Notes: generated from the letters alone by a model not told the origin. A DNA stretch of 64,000 nt from Syngnathus acus (GCF_901709675.1 NC_051087.1:9638884-9702883); one strand, 5' to 3'; shown: positions 36,141-50,300, counted from the first letter of the stretch. Made by a program: numbers and translations.

Positions 36141-37640
36141 CTCGGATTTGGCTCTGTGGCAAACGAGAGTGGTGGCTTCTGCGAGAAACGTGGGCGGGGC
36201 ACCGAGAGGCTGTGAGGGAAGGAAAGATACGACAAAACCGCTGGTTTTGAGGCTATACATCAAACCTTATAATGAAATTGGAGACGATATTAAGCGGTTC
36301 AGAAAATGGCTGGATTAGTGTAAGAATGAGACACCCCATCTCTCGCCAAACTGGTTTTGCCCACCAACTTTAACTAGCACCTTGATTAAGGCATAATGAG
36401 ATAAGAAGATTCAGCAACACTTACACCTACACTTTAATTGTGCTATGTGGGGACACCATAGAAGCAACTCTACTATATTTTAAATACCATTGCATCTATT
36501 TTTCAGTATGGTTTCCCCTGAAAGAGTGGTAATAGCGGGAGCCTGCTTATTGCCTTTAAAACATTTTATTCAAGAAAACATTGTAGTCAATTTACTAAGC
36601 ACACAGAAACGTCAGTGTGTCTGAGCTAGATCACTTAGTCATACTCTCACTGTGGGGGGGGGAAAGAAGCTTTTACCTGTCAAGTTTTCAGTTATGAGAA
36701 GAAGAATGACAGTGTTTTTACGATCACATTATCTGTGGGACATTAGGAAAGACATAACAAAAATACCAAATCGTTTTTTTTCCTTGATCGTTTTGGTGAT
36801 ACTGTACATTTTGGGCTTTCTTTTTAAGTTGTATCAAAGTTGCAGATGGTCCCTACCAATGCATCGAAATGATTCCATGTATCCTCTTGTTCTTTATAAC
36901 ACTCAGGATGTAAAACATGATTGTTTAAATAAGACTGGAAATCATCTTTAAATGTTGTATCTTGTAAAAAGCTAAATATTATGAAAGCCATTGTGCATGA
37001 TAGTATTGTACAAAGATAAGGAGAGTTTTAAAGTATCAGTATGTTGTGATGTGTGCTTTTTGTGCGTGCTTTTTTTAGGTATAATTTCAAAATATGAACG
37101 ATGATGTGACCACAGAATGCACAAAGTTCAATGTCCAATGAAGAGATGCCTGGCACACTGCTGGGCTTTCATACTGTGTACATACACTTGCCTTAGATAA
37201 GGATTCTGTCCTGTACACGGAACGCTTGAAAGCATGCTTAACAGCTACCTTCTTGCATTATTGCCCTTAGTCCGTTTCTATGCCTACGGTTGCCACCACT
37301 GTTGCGTGGCATTGGACGCAATACAATCCAAAGGCAGCCACGTAACCATGGTGACAAACGGCAGCGTTGACAAATCAAAGAATTATCGATCATGTCACAG
37401 TGCAGCAGGTAGTTTCCCCTCTTTGTGTTGAGGTAATAGTTTGTCAAAAGTTGGTTCAAAGAAATGGTTTTATTCTTGCAGAATATAAATTTACCAGCTC
37501 CTGTTATTGATGTCGGGGGAAAAAAATACAACATAAAAGTAATAAGCATCTATAGTAAGCAAACTGTATGGTCAAATTATGTTCAAACTTTTAAGTGTGA
37601 CCATGTGTATTACCACAATAAATGAATGGGTCCTGCTGCC
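36141..37640 (+). other. htt: htt 3' UTR and downstream sequence
   Basis: Non-coding sequence after the htt stop, with AT-rich tracts. The first canonical AATAAA I find is at 37617-37622, giving a 3' UTR of about 1.5 kb; other variants may be used earlier. Human HTT also has long alternative 3' UTRs. Confidence 0.45.
37617..37622 (+). terminator. htt: Candidate htt poly(A) signal (AATAAA)
   Basis: A canonical hexamer in ACCACAATAAATGAATGG, about 1.48 kb after the stop. Usage is unknown. Confidence 0.4.
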
Positions 37641-38456
37641 CTTATTGGAAATCAAGTTTTCGGTCCAATCCCTCCCCTAAAGCAGATTACGTCAACCCCC
37701 TTTTCTTCACTTACAAGCTCACCTTATTCTGATTCAGGCCAACATGTAGTACTTAAAATGTCAAAGGAAATTATTCCCAAACAGGATTTAAATGTTTTTA
37801 TGTGATTGCTTCTGATTTGGTGGAAGAGAAGCAAAAGCCTGAGTGGATGGGGATCCCTGCAGGGGGTAATGCGATTACCCAGAAAACTGTGATTCGGGGG
37901 CACTAGTTAAGGGGGGGGGGGGCTTCTGTTGAACTGGCTCGGTTTGGTGCATTCATGTTAGTTTTCAATGCTTTCCATTTCCAGAATAAGCAATTCCAAA
38001 CATGAACCTGCAAATCAAAGAACATTATTGCATTTCAAAAGAACTCATAACCTAGTGTCCAGGTGTACTTGATGTGACTGGTAATTAATGTCATACTGAT
38101 TAAAAGGCATTAAGTGGAGTGGATTACTGGGCACCTTCCATATGCTTTATTTGGCACTTGATGTCTCTCTTGTTTGCACTGTCATTCTCAAGCAAAACCT
38201 CCAAAGCGTGGAGTGTCATGGTCTGGTTGAACTTTTCGGCCTATTCCAATTATGTTTGACGCAAATGCATCACCAGAAGAACAACATACTGGGTGGCAGG
38301 AACAAGTTTAGGAACTGTTTTTCTTCAGACAGTCATAGTGGAAGGAATTCTCACCAATTCTAAATTGGTGTTCACACCAAATAGTCATGCCTCTGCTTGA
38401 ACTCACCTCCCCCCTTCCCAAAAAGTTAGAAAATGCCTACTAGAACATCTAAAGCA

Positions 38457-38766
38457 CAGGTGTCAAACTCAAGGCCCGGGGGCCAGATACGGCCCGCCAG
38501 ATCATTTTATGTGGCCCGCAAAAAACAATTGTGAATCAGATTCATGCGTCATTACTAAGATTGCAAATTGTCTTCACTTTAAAAAAAATCATCTTTTTAA
38601 ATTATTTGAACTGGTTTTACTAGTCTGATTTGAAAACGAGTTGTCAGTTTATTTTGTAGCTTATATTGTATATAATACATTTATTTGAGTTGACAGTCAT
38701 AATGGTCCTCAGAAGGAAACTATGACTACAATGCGGCCCGTGACAAAAATGAGTTTGAACCCCCTG
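38457..38766. mobile_element. hAT-type MITE between htt and rgs12
   Basis: The left end CAGGTGTCAAACTCAAGG with GGCCCGGGGGCCAG and the right end GAGTTTGAACCCCCTG are imperfect inverted repeats of the same family as 53889-54216. The target duplication is not clear. The interior is AT-rich and non-coding. Confidence 0.75.
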
Positions 38767-41253
38767 ATATAGTTGGGGTTAGCCAAAGACACTTTAAATT
38801 GTGGCAATTGTGTGCTGTTGACTAACATGACTAACATCTGAATGTAAATGGTTCATTTTGAAGAGGTTGAGCACACTAGAGCAGCCACATTATTCCAGTT
38901 TACACTTTATTTCAGTTTTATTCCCCTTCTTGAGTGTTTTGATTGCATTGAACAGATCAATACACAGTAATGCTTGAAAATGTTTTATTTTTTCCCTCCT
39001 GTTTTTTTTTTTTACACCCCCCCAAACGTGGCATATTTAGACTGCTGTGTGTTGACTTTTTCTATCCACCATGCAGGTCGAGACAGTTGGGCCAAAGGAA
39101 GTGAAGCAACTAAAGGTTATTGGATGAGTTGGATGTTTCCTTCCACATCCAGTCCCTCCTCACAGCAGCCCACTCTAAACTACCGAGCCCCCTCCTCCTC
39201 CTCCTCCTCCTCCAGTCCTCCTCCTCGTAAGGCTACTTGGCCAGATGGTGTTGCCTTTTCTTTTGTTTACCCATCGACCATGAGTTGACCCAACTGTCCC
39301 TAGCTACTCAACTATGGATACTACCTGGGAGCCGTCATTCGACAAGTAAGGCATTCTTCCTTGGCCGCCCAACTCTTTGCGCACGCCTTTTGTCGCTTTT
39401 GCGTCATTTAAAAAAAAAAGTAATCTACCTTAGACTTAGCTGATTTAGCCTCAGAAATATGACTTTTTCCGACCCGCTCGCTCAGCTTTCCTGTCCCAAG
39501 TTGTATTCTTACATGCACGCTGTTATTAGTGTAAATAAATATATAAATAAGAAGCTTCTGTTTTCACACCCTTGCAGCAAAAGTTTGACACAACGATGAT
39601 AGTTTTATTTGTGACTTCTCACTCGAACTTGTCATCTTCTCCACATAACTGTCTATGCTAGATTGACATGAGTGTAAACCAATGGCGGTCAAATCCATCT
39701 ATGTTTACACCGCCGTTGTCAACGTTACAGCCATTCTAGAAAGTTGTGGATAGGAAAGGCGGGGCTAAGATTTAAGCATGGGTGGTTGCACTTTTGGAGC
39801 GCGAGCCACTTCAGAAAAACTTTAAAACTGTGCGAAATAGATAATAAAAAGTATCATTTTCAGCACAAGGCCATTGAATTCGACTACATGTTTGTTAATA
39901 TGCACGAACAACCCGTTTTTTTTTAAGCCAGGGTTTTTAGCGTGATAACTTGACAACGCCTAAACTAATGCAATTACGAGGAAGGGCTTGAAGGGACGCC
40001 TTGTTGAAAATAAAAAATAAACGTAACTAGTTCAGTCTTTAAGGTGAAGTGAATTCAATAGCATTTACTAATCTGTATGGATGCACCTGCAAAGGTGCAA
40101 ACACCTCTGATTGGCCAAACGTGTGACGTCATTCCCTCCAGGTATTGCAGCTAGGTTGTTCAGAATAATTCACCAACTATTACTATTCTCCCTGTACATC
40201 TTTTTAACCATGTTTCTGAAGAAGATGAAACAAGATTAAGCAGTCCATTTACTATATAAAGTAATGAATGATTATTGTAAAGTACAGATATCTGCTTATT
40301 CAATGCTGGGAGTCATCAGAAAAAAATAAATATTCAAGTAAGTGAAATTGACACTTTCCCTGTGTTTTTTATTATTAAATTATTCTGAATCAGAAATTGA
40401 ATTTCAAACAATCTATCACCAAGATAAAATACAGATTGTGCAGTTGACAGCAGTTTGAATACAATATGGACTAACGGCTTTTTACACTTAGGCTCACAGC
40501 TGCTTGTGGATCCAAAGTTGGTTGCTTCAAATTGACAAAATGCAGCTGACTTTGTGGTGTACATTCCATTATTCTTTTTTTGTTGTTGTTGTTATGGTCA
40601 TACTGTGCTGAGCAGCCAGCCAGCATTTGCATATAAATCACAAAAAGTTCCTTTCCCGGTTTCATTCCCCTGTGTGGGTAGCATCACAACAACAACAACA
40701 ACCAAGAAAAAGAAACACCAAAATACACACAAAGCAAAACATAATTGTGCCTTGAGATCAGGGATGGGTAAACTATTGGGCTCAGATGTCACGTTTGTTT
40801 TTGAAATGGACTGACTGGCCAGGTCATTTATGCTGTAGCCGTGGGAAACAAAATGTCAAAATGTCTATGTAAAATATATGAAATAGTTTACACAATTTGC
40901 ATTTTGAAATGTAGTTTTTATGTTTAATTTACTCCTAATTAACCAAGCGAGTTAGTTGTTTTTGAATTGCTGACTATTTCATTTAAATTAGTTATTATGT
41001 TTTTGCACGGTAATTCTTAAATATCAAGATTATGGTGCTCACGTGACATCCAAATAAAAATGTTTTCATATTGTTCCTCAAAATAAGCATCAACAGCTCT
41101 GTTGGACTTTAGAAGTTCTCTTTTCGTTCTGTACTGCAGCAAATTCCTTGCATTGGAGCAGACAGTTTTGTAACTATATTGAATTTGTAGCAAGTTTTTT
41201 AGTTAAGAGTCTCAGTATATAACATTCTAATTATCGTTTGGTCTTTTCTGCAG
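38767..41253. other. htt-rgs12 intergenic sequence
   Basis: No gene is recognised. It holds a TCC-repeat-bearing open frame (38974-39288), the GC-box/CCAAT/CRE cluster (39756-40131), and low-complexity AT stretches. A hAT-like end CAGGGATGGGTAAACT starts near 40760 without a visible partner. Confidence 0.4.
39756..40131 (+). promoter_or_regulatory. Candidate upstream promoter region of rgs12
   Basis: A GC box AAGGCGGGGC (39756-39765), an inverted CCAAT box GATTGGCC (about 40109-40116) and a perfect palindromic cAMP response element TGACGTCA (40124-40131) lie 1.1-1.5 kb before the rgs12 5' UTR exon. That exon begins with a splice acceptor, so a non-coding first exon must lie upstream. The link to rgs12 is inference from position. 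Confidence 0.35.
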
Positions 41254-41430
41254 GTAAATATCAGGATGGGTGGCTCAACTTTAGGAAGGCTGTGCCAGAG
41301 CTGAGTCCAAATTTTCACCCCTTTGCTGTATTTGCCACTCGATGGCAGAGCTTTCTGACTAGAAGACGCTCCAACTTGGCAGCCACTGAAATGTTCTGAA
41401 CAAATAGATGAGAGAAAATCCTCTGGCACG
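41254..41430 (+). other. rgs12: rgs12 5' UTR part of the first coding exon
   Basis: A good acceptor (GTCTTTTCTGCAG ending at 41253) opens the exon 177 nt before the start codon. No in-frame upstream ATG replaces 41431; an ATG at 41409 is in another frame. Confidence 0.55.
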
Positions 41431-44400
41431 ATGTTCAACCAAGTGGACACGTCATCAAGGAGACGTCCTCACGGTGGCAATGAGGCCAACCGGCCCCATT
41501 CTCCTCCACCCCCCTCTGTGCAACAGAGGCGAATCCGGGCTGTTGAGGTGGCCAGAGGAAGGACAGGTTACGGTTTCACTCTCTCGGGCCAAAGCCCGTG
41601 TGTCCTCGGCTGCATCCTGAAAGGCAGCCCCGCAGACTATGTGGGTTTGCGTTCAGGAGACCACATCCTCTCAGTGAACGACATCAACGTCTCCAGGGCA
41701 TCCCATGAAGATGTGGTCAAATTGATCGGACGCTGCACAGGCATTTTAAAGCTGGTCATTGGTGAAGTGGAGCGTCACAAGCGACACCAACAACGTGGCG
41801 CTGGCAGTCGTCACCATAGCAGCAACACTATGGCTGCAGCTTACCTGGACTCGTGCTCCAGCGACGACGAGTTGGACGGCCTCTACGACAACAGTGTCAA
41901 CAATAACAGCAGGACTGCTGGCGGAGCTCGTGGGGGCTGGTTGAGACCCAAAATGGATTCAAAGCAGTTCGGCATCAACCGTGCCGAGCGCGTCGTGGCG
42001 GAGTTGCAGTCCGGAGGAATTTTCAACATGATCTTTGAGAATTCCAGCCACTCGTCCAGCAGTTCTGACAAGGACAGACCCGGACATACCTCATCGTCCA
42101 AACCACGTCCGATGTCTGATCCCGAGCTTCCTGCATGTCGAAACTCCACCCGCTCTCACAGCAACCCTGTCCTGCTCTCTGAGGAGGAGATGGCCCAAGT
42201 TCTAAATGACGACTCGGTTTTCCTGGACTCTGGTTTTCGACATCTCCACCTCCACGAGGAGCAGTACATAGATGTCTGTGATGGGCGGGACTTGGTCCTA
42301 GATCCAAATCAAGACATTGTCAATGTGGGCATGATTGTGGGCTACCTGGGATCTATTGAGCTGGCCTCCACGGGCACCAGCCTGGAGAGTGACAGCCTGC
42401 AAGCTATCAGAGGATGCATGAGGCGCCTCAGGGCAGAGCAAAAGATCCATTCTCTGGTCCTCATGAAGGTTAGCTTGCATAGTTCTCACACTTTTGTACC
42501 GAAACGTTCCTCTCAGGTGCTTGTAATTGTGACATGACTAACTGGCAAGAAGGACCTGATCAACATCAGATTTTGTTTTTGTTTTGCCTTCAAGTATCAC
42601 TTCCTGGTATTGCCAGATTTCTAATGCACATTCTACTCTTTCTACTAGGTCATGCATGATAGTGTGCGCCTGTGCAGCGACAAAGGCCAGATCCTTGCCA
42701 TATATCCTGCAGAAAAACTAGCATTCAGTGCCTGTTGTCCTGATGACCGGCGGTTCTTTGGACTGGTCACCATGCAGGCCGCAGATGAAGACTGTCACCT
42801 CAGTAGAGGACGATACGAAGACGGAGGTTTGAGGACTTCTTGCCACGTGTTCATTGTGGATCCTGAGCTGTGTCACCACCAGGTGTGAACCGAAAAAGTG
42901 CTTGAGTATTCAGAATAGCTTTGCGCTATTTACCAATATTATCCAAATGGAATTTGATAAATTGGAATTGAAATTCTGTTTTGAAATGTCATGAATTCTT
43001 TTATGACAGTGACACCAAATAAATATATAAAATAATATACACACACAAATAGATGAATGACTAGTTTTGAAATCCGAACTAATATTTTCTTCCGTTATTG
43101 TTCAAATTACAGTAAACATGGTAACACAAAATTCTTACAAAATCTCAACTTTATTATTTATTACAAAATAATGGTACATATTTTAGCAAGGAGCATGGGA
43201 GTTGACATGATTTGATCTGGCGAGCTATATAAAATGATCTGGCCCCCCGGGCCCTGAGTTTGACACCTATGCCCAAGTAGATGGATAGTACACTCAACAG
43301 TTGTGGGGATGTCTTCAACCGTATTTCACGTGTTTCTTTATTTTTTCCTCAGGTACATGTGGGAGTGGCCCAGAGGTTTGGCTTTGAATGTACCCCTGAC
43401 CCAGACACGGGAGGCTGCCTGGAATTCCCACCCACTTCTCAGTCTCTCCTCCACTTTGTGGCTGTACTTTACCGGGACATGAGGGACAACATTGAGGGCA
43501 TCCGAGCCAGAGCCTTTCACGATCCAGATAACGATGCCCAGCAGAACCACAGCACCAGCAGTAATAGTGATAGCGGGATTGGGAACTTTTTACCTGAGGA
43601 GAAGAGTAACAGAGTGCTCTTAGTTGACCTGGGAGGGCCACTTAACCACAATCACGTCTCCGGGCCGCGTCATTGGGACAGCCCACCTTCCTCCCAGCAG
43701 GCTTGGAGCCCCACCCTCGGAGCCGCTGCCTCTCACCCACCTCCTCCTCCCCCGCCCGCTATAAGGAATAGCCACTACCGCCATGAAGCGTACCTGGCCG
43801 ACCTGCCTCATCCCCTCCCGCTGGCGCACACCGACGCTAGACACGCTCGAGGGGCCCATCCGCATCACTACTCGCAGGGAAAGTGGGGAGGAGCCGTCGG
43901 AGGCGGGGACAAAAGAGGCACCGGAGGAGGGGTGGAGCCTCAGCGCTGGCTGCCAGTCCATGTGCTGCGAGACTGGCACCAGCAGCACCACCACCTCCAA
44001 GGCTTGAGCAGCGATCAAGAGTCGTACGCCGAATCCACTGACGGCTGGTCATCGGCTAATTGCAGCACCCTGCCTCCACCCATGAATAAGATCCCGGCCG
44101 ACCGTTACCGGGCCCCGCTGGTCCCGGGGGACCACCTGCCGCCACCTGGAGGAAGCCAGCCTGCGCCTGTTTTACATGCCCAGACCCACACCCAGAAGCT
44201 GAAAGATGAATGGGCCAAGAAACTTTTTGGTGCTGGCGACAGAGAGAGGAGCGAACCCGAAAAGAAGCGTGGGGCTGCCAAAGACGCAGAGAAAAAGGTA
44301 ACAACTAATCCTGATGAATGCATTTGGTCGCTGCTCACTTTGCCGTTTGTCTTTCAATTGGTAGCATTCTGTGTTTTTCCACAACGGGATGTGCCACTGT

Positions 44401-46576
44401 TGATGGATTTTAAAGACGTTATGTTAAAACTAACTATGCAATGAGAAGTGTTGAGAGCAGGTAGCCTCCTCCATCACATAGTGCCGCTGTGGAAATTTAC
44501 TCAACTAGAGTCCGTCCAAGTGCACTTTATTGAGGTGATAAATCTGTCTGCGCTCATGCCAATGCTCCCCATCACTCCTTCCGTCTGAAAGCCTTCTATT
44601 TAGCTCCAGTGCTTTTTGACTGAAATGCTCCTCTCACTGACATGCGAAACTTTTCAACCGTGTGAAAGTTTCGTGACCTGCGCGGACCCTCACCCAAGAT
44701 CCCTGTTCCGTAGTGAGTAACGCGAGCACACAACTTGGCTCTCTACTAGATTGCTAAGTTATTTATCCCGCTGCTCCAGTATCAGATCATACATTATGCA
44801 CCAGCCAGACTTATGTCTTGACGTGAAAACCACCTGTTTCACGTGCTAATGCATCCAACTGGAGTGGGTTTCAGACCAGTGTCACATAAAAAGTCGACAA
44901 TGAGTCCCAACTGTTGTCCCAGGTATCATGCGGACCCTACATGACATTACAGTACAATGTTCGTACTTTTTTGTTGAGCACACGGGCACACCGACAAGTC
45001 TTGAATGCACAGAGAAAGGCTTAAGAAACTGGACATGATGCAAATTACCAGTGAGATGAGAGAGTGGACCAGGTTACCAATCTTGTTCATGTTCTTCAAA
45101 ACTATTCTCAACTGTTATTAATAATGACTAAGAAGACTGGATTACTTCATTTAGCCACTGGAAACAAAAATGCCATTCAGTCCAACTGCAAGAGCTCAAG
45201 TGTGTTCTCCAAAAGTAGAATGTAACACAACAAATTATTTCATGAAAATCATTTTGTTTCCTTAATTTCAACATTGATTTCTGATACATTTTCTTCTTTT
45301 TAACTCAAAATGAACATAAAAATGAATGTTGATAATGAATAGGTAACATACATTTTTATAAAAATATGAATCCAGATAAATCAAAGTAAAAACTGAACTT
45401 GTCTTTGTTACACAACATTTACCAGAAAGAAAATTAAACATTTAAACAGGCATCCATTCATTATCTGAACCGCTTTTAAACTTTAAATATCAGGAACAAA
45501 ACACTGAACAAGAATAACATTAAGACCTAGTACTTTTGATTTTCTTCTTTTCTTTTCTTTGGTCATCTGAAACACTTGAGTTGTCACGCAGCTCTTGTGA
45601 TGTGGTGGCAAGTAAGTACATCATTAACATTTGTGGCAAATGCTGTTTTTCTCATAATCATTATTAAGCCATAGCTGTGGATGGATACTTCCTACATATC
45701 GAACCATAATGTTGCTTCTTCCTAGTCCCAGGGACCACAGACCACAATCAGAGGAAGTGTTTCAAGGCCGCTGGGGGCGTTTATGAGAGCTTACAGGAAG
45801 GTGGACGTGAACTCTTTTTTTAGTTCAGTATCCTTCATGGGGAGAGTGGAGTCACAGTTTTTGAGGGTGGTGCTACCCAGATTAAGAAAAAAAATAGTTA
45901 CACTGTGCACTACTAATGTATTGCTTGTGTGGTCTTTTTTTATGTGTTGATTTTTTTAATCCAACTGGCTGCAATTTACTATGCAATACCACATGGTGGC
46001 ACTGCTTCCTTATCTTTAAGATGGAACAAAGTTTCTACAGAAAGTATTTTTTTACTTTAATATTATTTTGGACTTAATTATTATCTGATGTTATTTAGAC
46101 ATCATTTCATGACCGTAAGATGATCAGTTTGCAAGCAATGATGAATATGATGATAACGATGTCAGTCTCGCTGTATCCTCTCAAGGGTCAGGGATGGGCT
46201 GCAGCCTAACCTAGCTGACTTTGGGCAAGAGGCATAGTACACGTGTTCCCAGCCAAGCACAGGCCACAAATAAATCAGTATGCATGTTTGTGGAATGTTG
46301 GAGGAAACCAGATTCACTGGAAGAAAGCCACACAGGCACAGGGAGAACATGCAAACCCCCTCACATGAAGGCCAGAGCTCCCATTTGAACACACGACCTC
46401 TGAACTGTGAGGTAGATATGCTAACCAGCCACAATAATAATGCTGATGATATTTTTTACAGTTAGGTGGGTATCCATTAAGTAAAAAATAGCCATCATAG
46501 TCTAGTTTACAGTAATGACTGAACTACTGACTGAATCCCTGTTTTGACTTCTTTTCTCTTCCGCCTTTCTATTTTA

Positions 46577-46630
<54 letters not shown>

Positions 46631-47250
46631 AGCAAGACAGATCAGTTGCATCAATACAAGCCACATTTTTAAATGCCTTTTTTGTAAAAAAGGCTCTAAT
46701 CAAAGCACATCCCGAGGCACTTAGTCACGTCAACCGAGATGATCAAACAGAAATATGAATCCAAAGTGTTTATCGTACTTACTGGCACGCTATTTGATTT
46801 GGTCACTGATTAGGTAGTCACATCTTGGTGTTCATTGATTCATTTCTCAAAGGGCATTCATCAATCAAGAATCTATCTTTATATGTCCTCTCCTGCACTG
46901 TGGGCGAATCGGCCTTTGTAATAGTATTTACGAGGACTGTTCAGTTGTTTAGTTTCCCCAGCACAAAAGAACAAACATACAATATGAAGAGTTTTTAGTG
47001 GAAATGTGAAGGCAACGAAAGACTTCTGTTTGGTTTATGGGTTACATCATTGTTTGATGGCTCTGAACAGTAAATCTTGATGACCCGTTGACTAATCTCA
47101 TGGACATATTAGGCAGCAGTTTATGACTAAATGGAACAGCTGCTTGGTTTTTGCTTTTCTCTCCAGTTAATGGTTTGCTACATCGATAGTAAATCCATCT
47201 CCAGTGTGTTTGTATGGATGTTATGTTGTACATTTCTGTTAAATATACTT

Positions 47251-47317
<67 letters not shown>

Positions 47318-50300
47318 AGATCAAGAATATAATTAATAGAAAAGTACAACGTCATGCTGTTCAAACAATTGGATGATTCAGTATAAACACACGGCACTGA
47401 CTATCTCATCTTCCAGTATTTGTGAATGTGTGGTTTTACCATTTGACTGGAATCCAACAGACTGTGCATGCAATAACGCAGGCACAAGCACATGCCTGCG
47501 TCGAATGTGGAATTTAACATTTCAGTGGGAGGAAAAAAGGGGACTGCTTGCGTAAATAGAGTTGCCTCCACACCAGCCAAAGTCATAGCAATTGCGAACA
47601 ATGGAGGGCATTTGACCACTTTGCAGCAAGTGAATTGACATTTACAAGAACCTACTCTCAGTAGAGATAATAATGACCCTTTTGTATGCTGCACATCTAA
47701 ATTTGAGTGGGTAGGCTTGACTAATGTTATCTGACCATTTTCTATTGCTTATCCTGGTCCAGCCAAGATGTTCAGGCAGGAGAGCACTTATGTCTTCTGG
47801 GCAGAAAAAGAGAGGAAGACTTCTGGTGCACTACCTACTAAGCCAAAGCCAAGCAGCAACACCAGCATGCTGTTGTTACAATATTTTGACAGTTTTGCTT
47901 TGCTGCTTCTGATGTTTTGTTCGTGTTGGAGACGCCATTAAAAGCAGCACAAACCATGTTGGTCTATGCTGGTTATTTTGGCAAAATAGTTTTGGATCAG
48001 ATTGTTTAACACAACTCTAGGAGGTGAATGGACAAAGCGTGGCAATAGCCATTTTTTTTAAAGGATGATAGAGATGTGCAGAGGCAGACCCCGCGGCACA
48101 CATTTCCAGATGGGTTGTAAAGTGTGCGTGGATGTTGGCTGTGTGTGTGTGCATGTACTTTTATCCAAAGGCTGAATATTTTTGTGTCCACAACACTTTC
48201 AGCTTATGTGCCTAACTGGTTGGTGCCTTTACAAAGGGGAACCTTGGCCATTACTCCTGCAGTAATGAAAATTACTGCTCACTCAAGTTGCCAAAAAGCT
48301 ATTAAATTATATTAAATTAAAGCATGTAGGGTTCATGGCTTCAATAGAACTTAACAACTGCAAGTCTAAGATGGAGAAAAGAGCACTAAAAGTTTTTTAC
48401 ATTCATTTTCTGATGAAGCCAAGTTTGTCTGTTCACAACACCCTCGTGGCGGGGTTTGCTTTTAGGATGCTTTTTCAAAATCTCTTCTCCACAACGGATA
48501 GATGGTAACCTCAAAGACTCCGTCTTGCTTCCCAGACATTCAATATTGTCCCCACCTGGGTGTAACACCTGTGTCTTTTTTCTCCTCAGGGTGGTCGCTT
48601 CCGAGGTCTGACAATGGGTTTCCCTCCTCTCCCCCAGCGTTCCTCAGGCAGACGCTCCTTCGGACGTTCCAAACGTCTCAGCCTGGCCCGCTCCCTGGAT
48701 GATCTGGAGGTAGGAGCATATGTGTCTGTCTGTCTGTCTGTCTGTCTGACTACTTACTCTGTACATCTGCAGACAAATGGCTCGTGTTATTGCAACACTC
48801 GAGTTTCGTCTGAGTGCTATCGTCACATTTGAGCCACATGTGCACCAGCTCTTTCTAATAATAGCAGCTCATGCGCATCATCACATGACACCTCAAGCCC
48901 TCTTTTCATATCACCATGGCAACATGCACACAGTTGTGGACAAACCAGCCTACAGCGAGCGACACCATGTACTGTACACTTTCAGATTAATGTAGTGGGA
49001 TTTAGAAGATTCTATGTTTGATTGCCGTTACTGTTTATCATTAAAGCCCCTGGGGTAAATAATAATTCGACTTATCTGTGTAGCTTCAACAAAGAAACTT
49101 CTGTTGATCATTTTAGATACCCAATTCCAATGAAGGTATGTGTTTTAATTTTTGTACTACACAACATCCCAACTTTGGGGTTTTTAACTATATTTGTTTT
49201 CATAATCCACATCATTATTTTCTCTTTATTTCTGTCTTACAACACGCCACGGCAACCTCCGCAAACAACGATCCCACCGGGAGCTCATGAGGTCTGACCT
49301 CAAAGAAATTGGGATGAACGTAGACGAAATAATACGGCTGACGGTGGAATCTGTTAGCTCAGTTTGGAAGCTTGTCTAACTAATTTGTTCATATTTTGAA
49401 ACAAACTTTCCTGTAACAAACCGGAAATTTCACATTTTCGGAATTATTCACGATAGGTTTTAGAAAACAAATTCATTTGAATTTTTAATGTAATTTGTAC
49501 GGAAAGTTTTAAAACAAAATCCTTAGTTCTCATTACTTTTTCTAAGATGGATGTGGGTGTGCTAAGAGCAGTGTAGATTTTTATTTTTTCTTATGTTAAG
49601 TATAAAGACACTCATCAAATTTTCATTCAAGATTTTTTTTCTTATTTTAAAGATAAAGACACGAATCAATATCCCAAAAAGCAAAACACAGATGTTCTGA
49701 TCAATCAATATTGAATTCTACAATTGGGCATTGAATGTTTTTTAGACACCACAGTATTTGTTTCACTTTTCTGACATTTGTCAACTTTTCATCTCTTTGG
49801 AATGCACCACGACAAAGAGCTCTCAATATGATACACCTCTAACTGCCTACCAACTACCACCACAGTAATACACATATTGTTTAATCAATACTATTAAAAA
49901 TCAAATCATTATCTTTGTACAATTTTTTTAAATTTATTTTGTCACAAACTTGCTTGCTGCATTCACCCCACCCCTGAAGGCATCATTAATGATATTGATT
50001 GTGCACCTAATGAGCATCTGTTGTCATGAATCCAGGCATTAGCTCATCAGATCTTAACAAACAGAGTAATTCTGCACGTTGTCGTCAAATCGAGGTAAAC
50101 ATCATAAACTCTGTTTTCATCGACTGTTGTCTGCTGGGGAGTGAGATAGAGACTAAGTGTAATTCACAACAACAGTTTTGCTCGTACTATGTCCTCCTAA
50201 GATAGAGATCAGAGGACAGTGAAATATTTCCGCTGTCCAGTGGCTGTTTGGGCACAGTGGAATTTTCCCCTTTTCCATGTTTGGGCTCCATTGTAGAATT

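Larger units (their letters stand above)
44298..48589 (+). other. rgs12 intron 3 (4.3 kb)
   Basis: AT-rich intron between the exons ending AKDAEKK and starting GGRFRGL. It holds a SINE-like repeat (46158-46432), long TG and TA microsatellites, and a fragment CATCCATTCATTATCTGAACCGC, split as CATCCATTCATTATC and TGAACCGC, near 45451 that resembles the tail of the same repeat family. No coding exon was seen. Confidence 0.6.

Noticed and set aside
41431-42537. 368-residue open frame read as one exon
   Set aside because: Correct start, but the exon ends at the donor after 42468; the last 23 codons are intronic and the true continuation is VMHDSVRL at 42649.
43281-44444. 387-residue open frame starting MDSTLNSCGDVF
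   Set aside because: Only 43353-44297 is a real rgs12 exon; the frame runs into intron on both sides, with an acceptor at 43352 and a donor at 44298.
47131-47319. Open frame ending in alternating Tyr-Ile
   Set aside because: It is the translation of the TA microsatellite.
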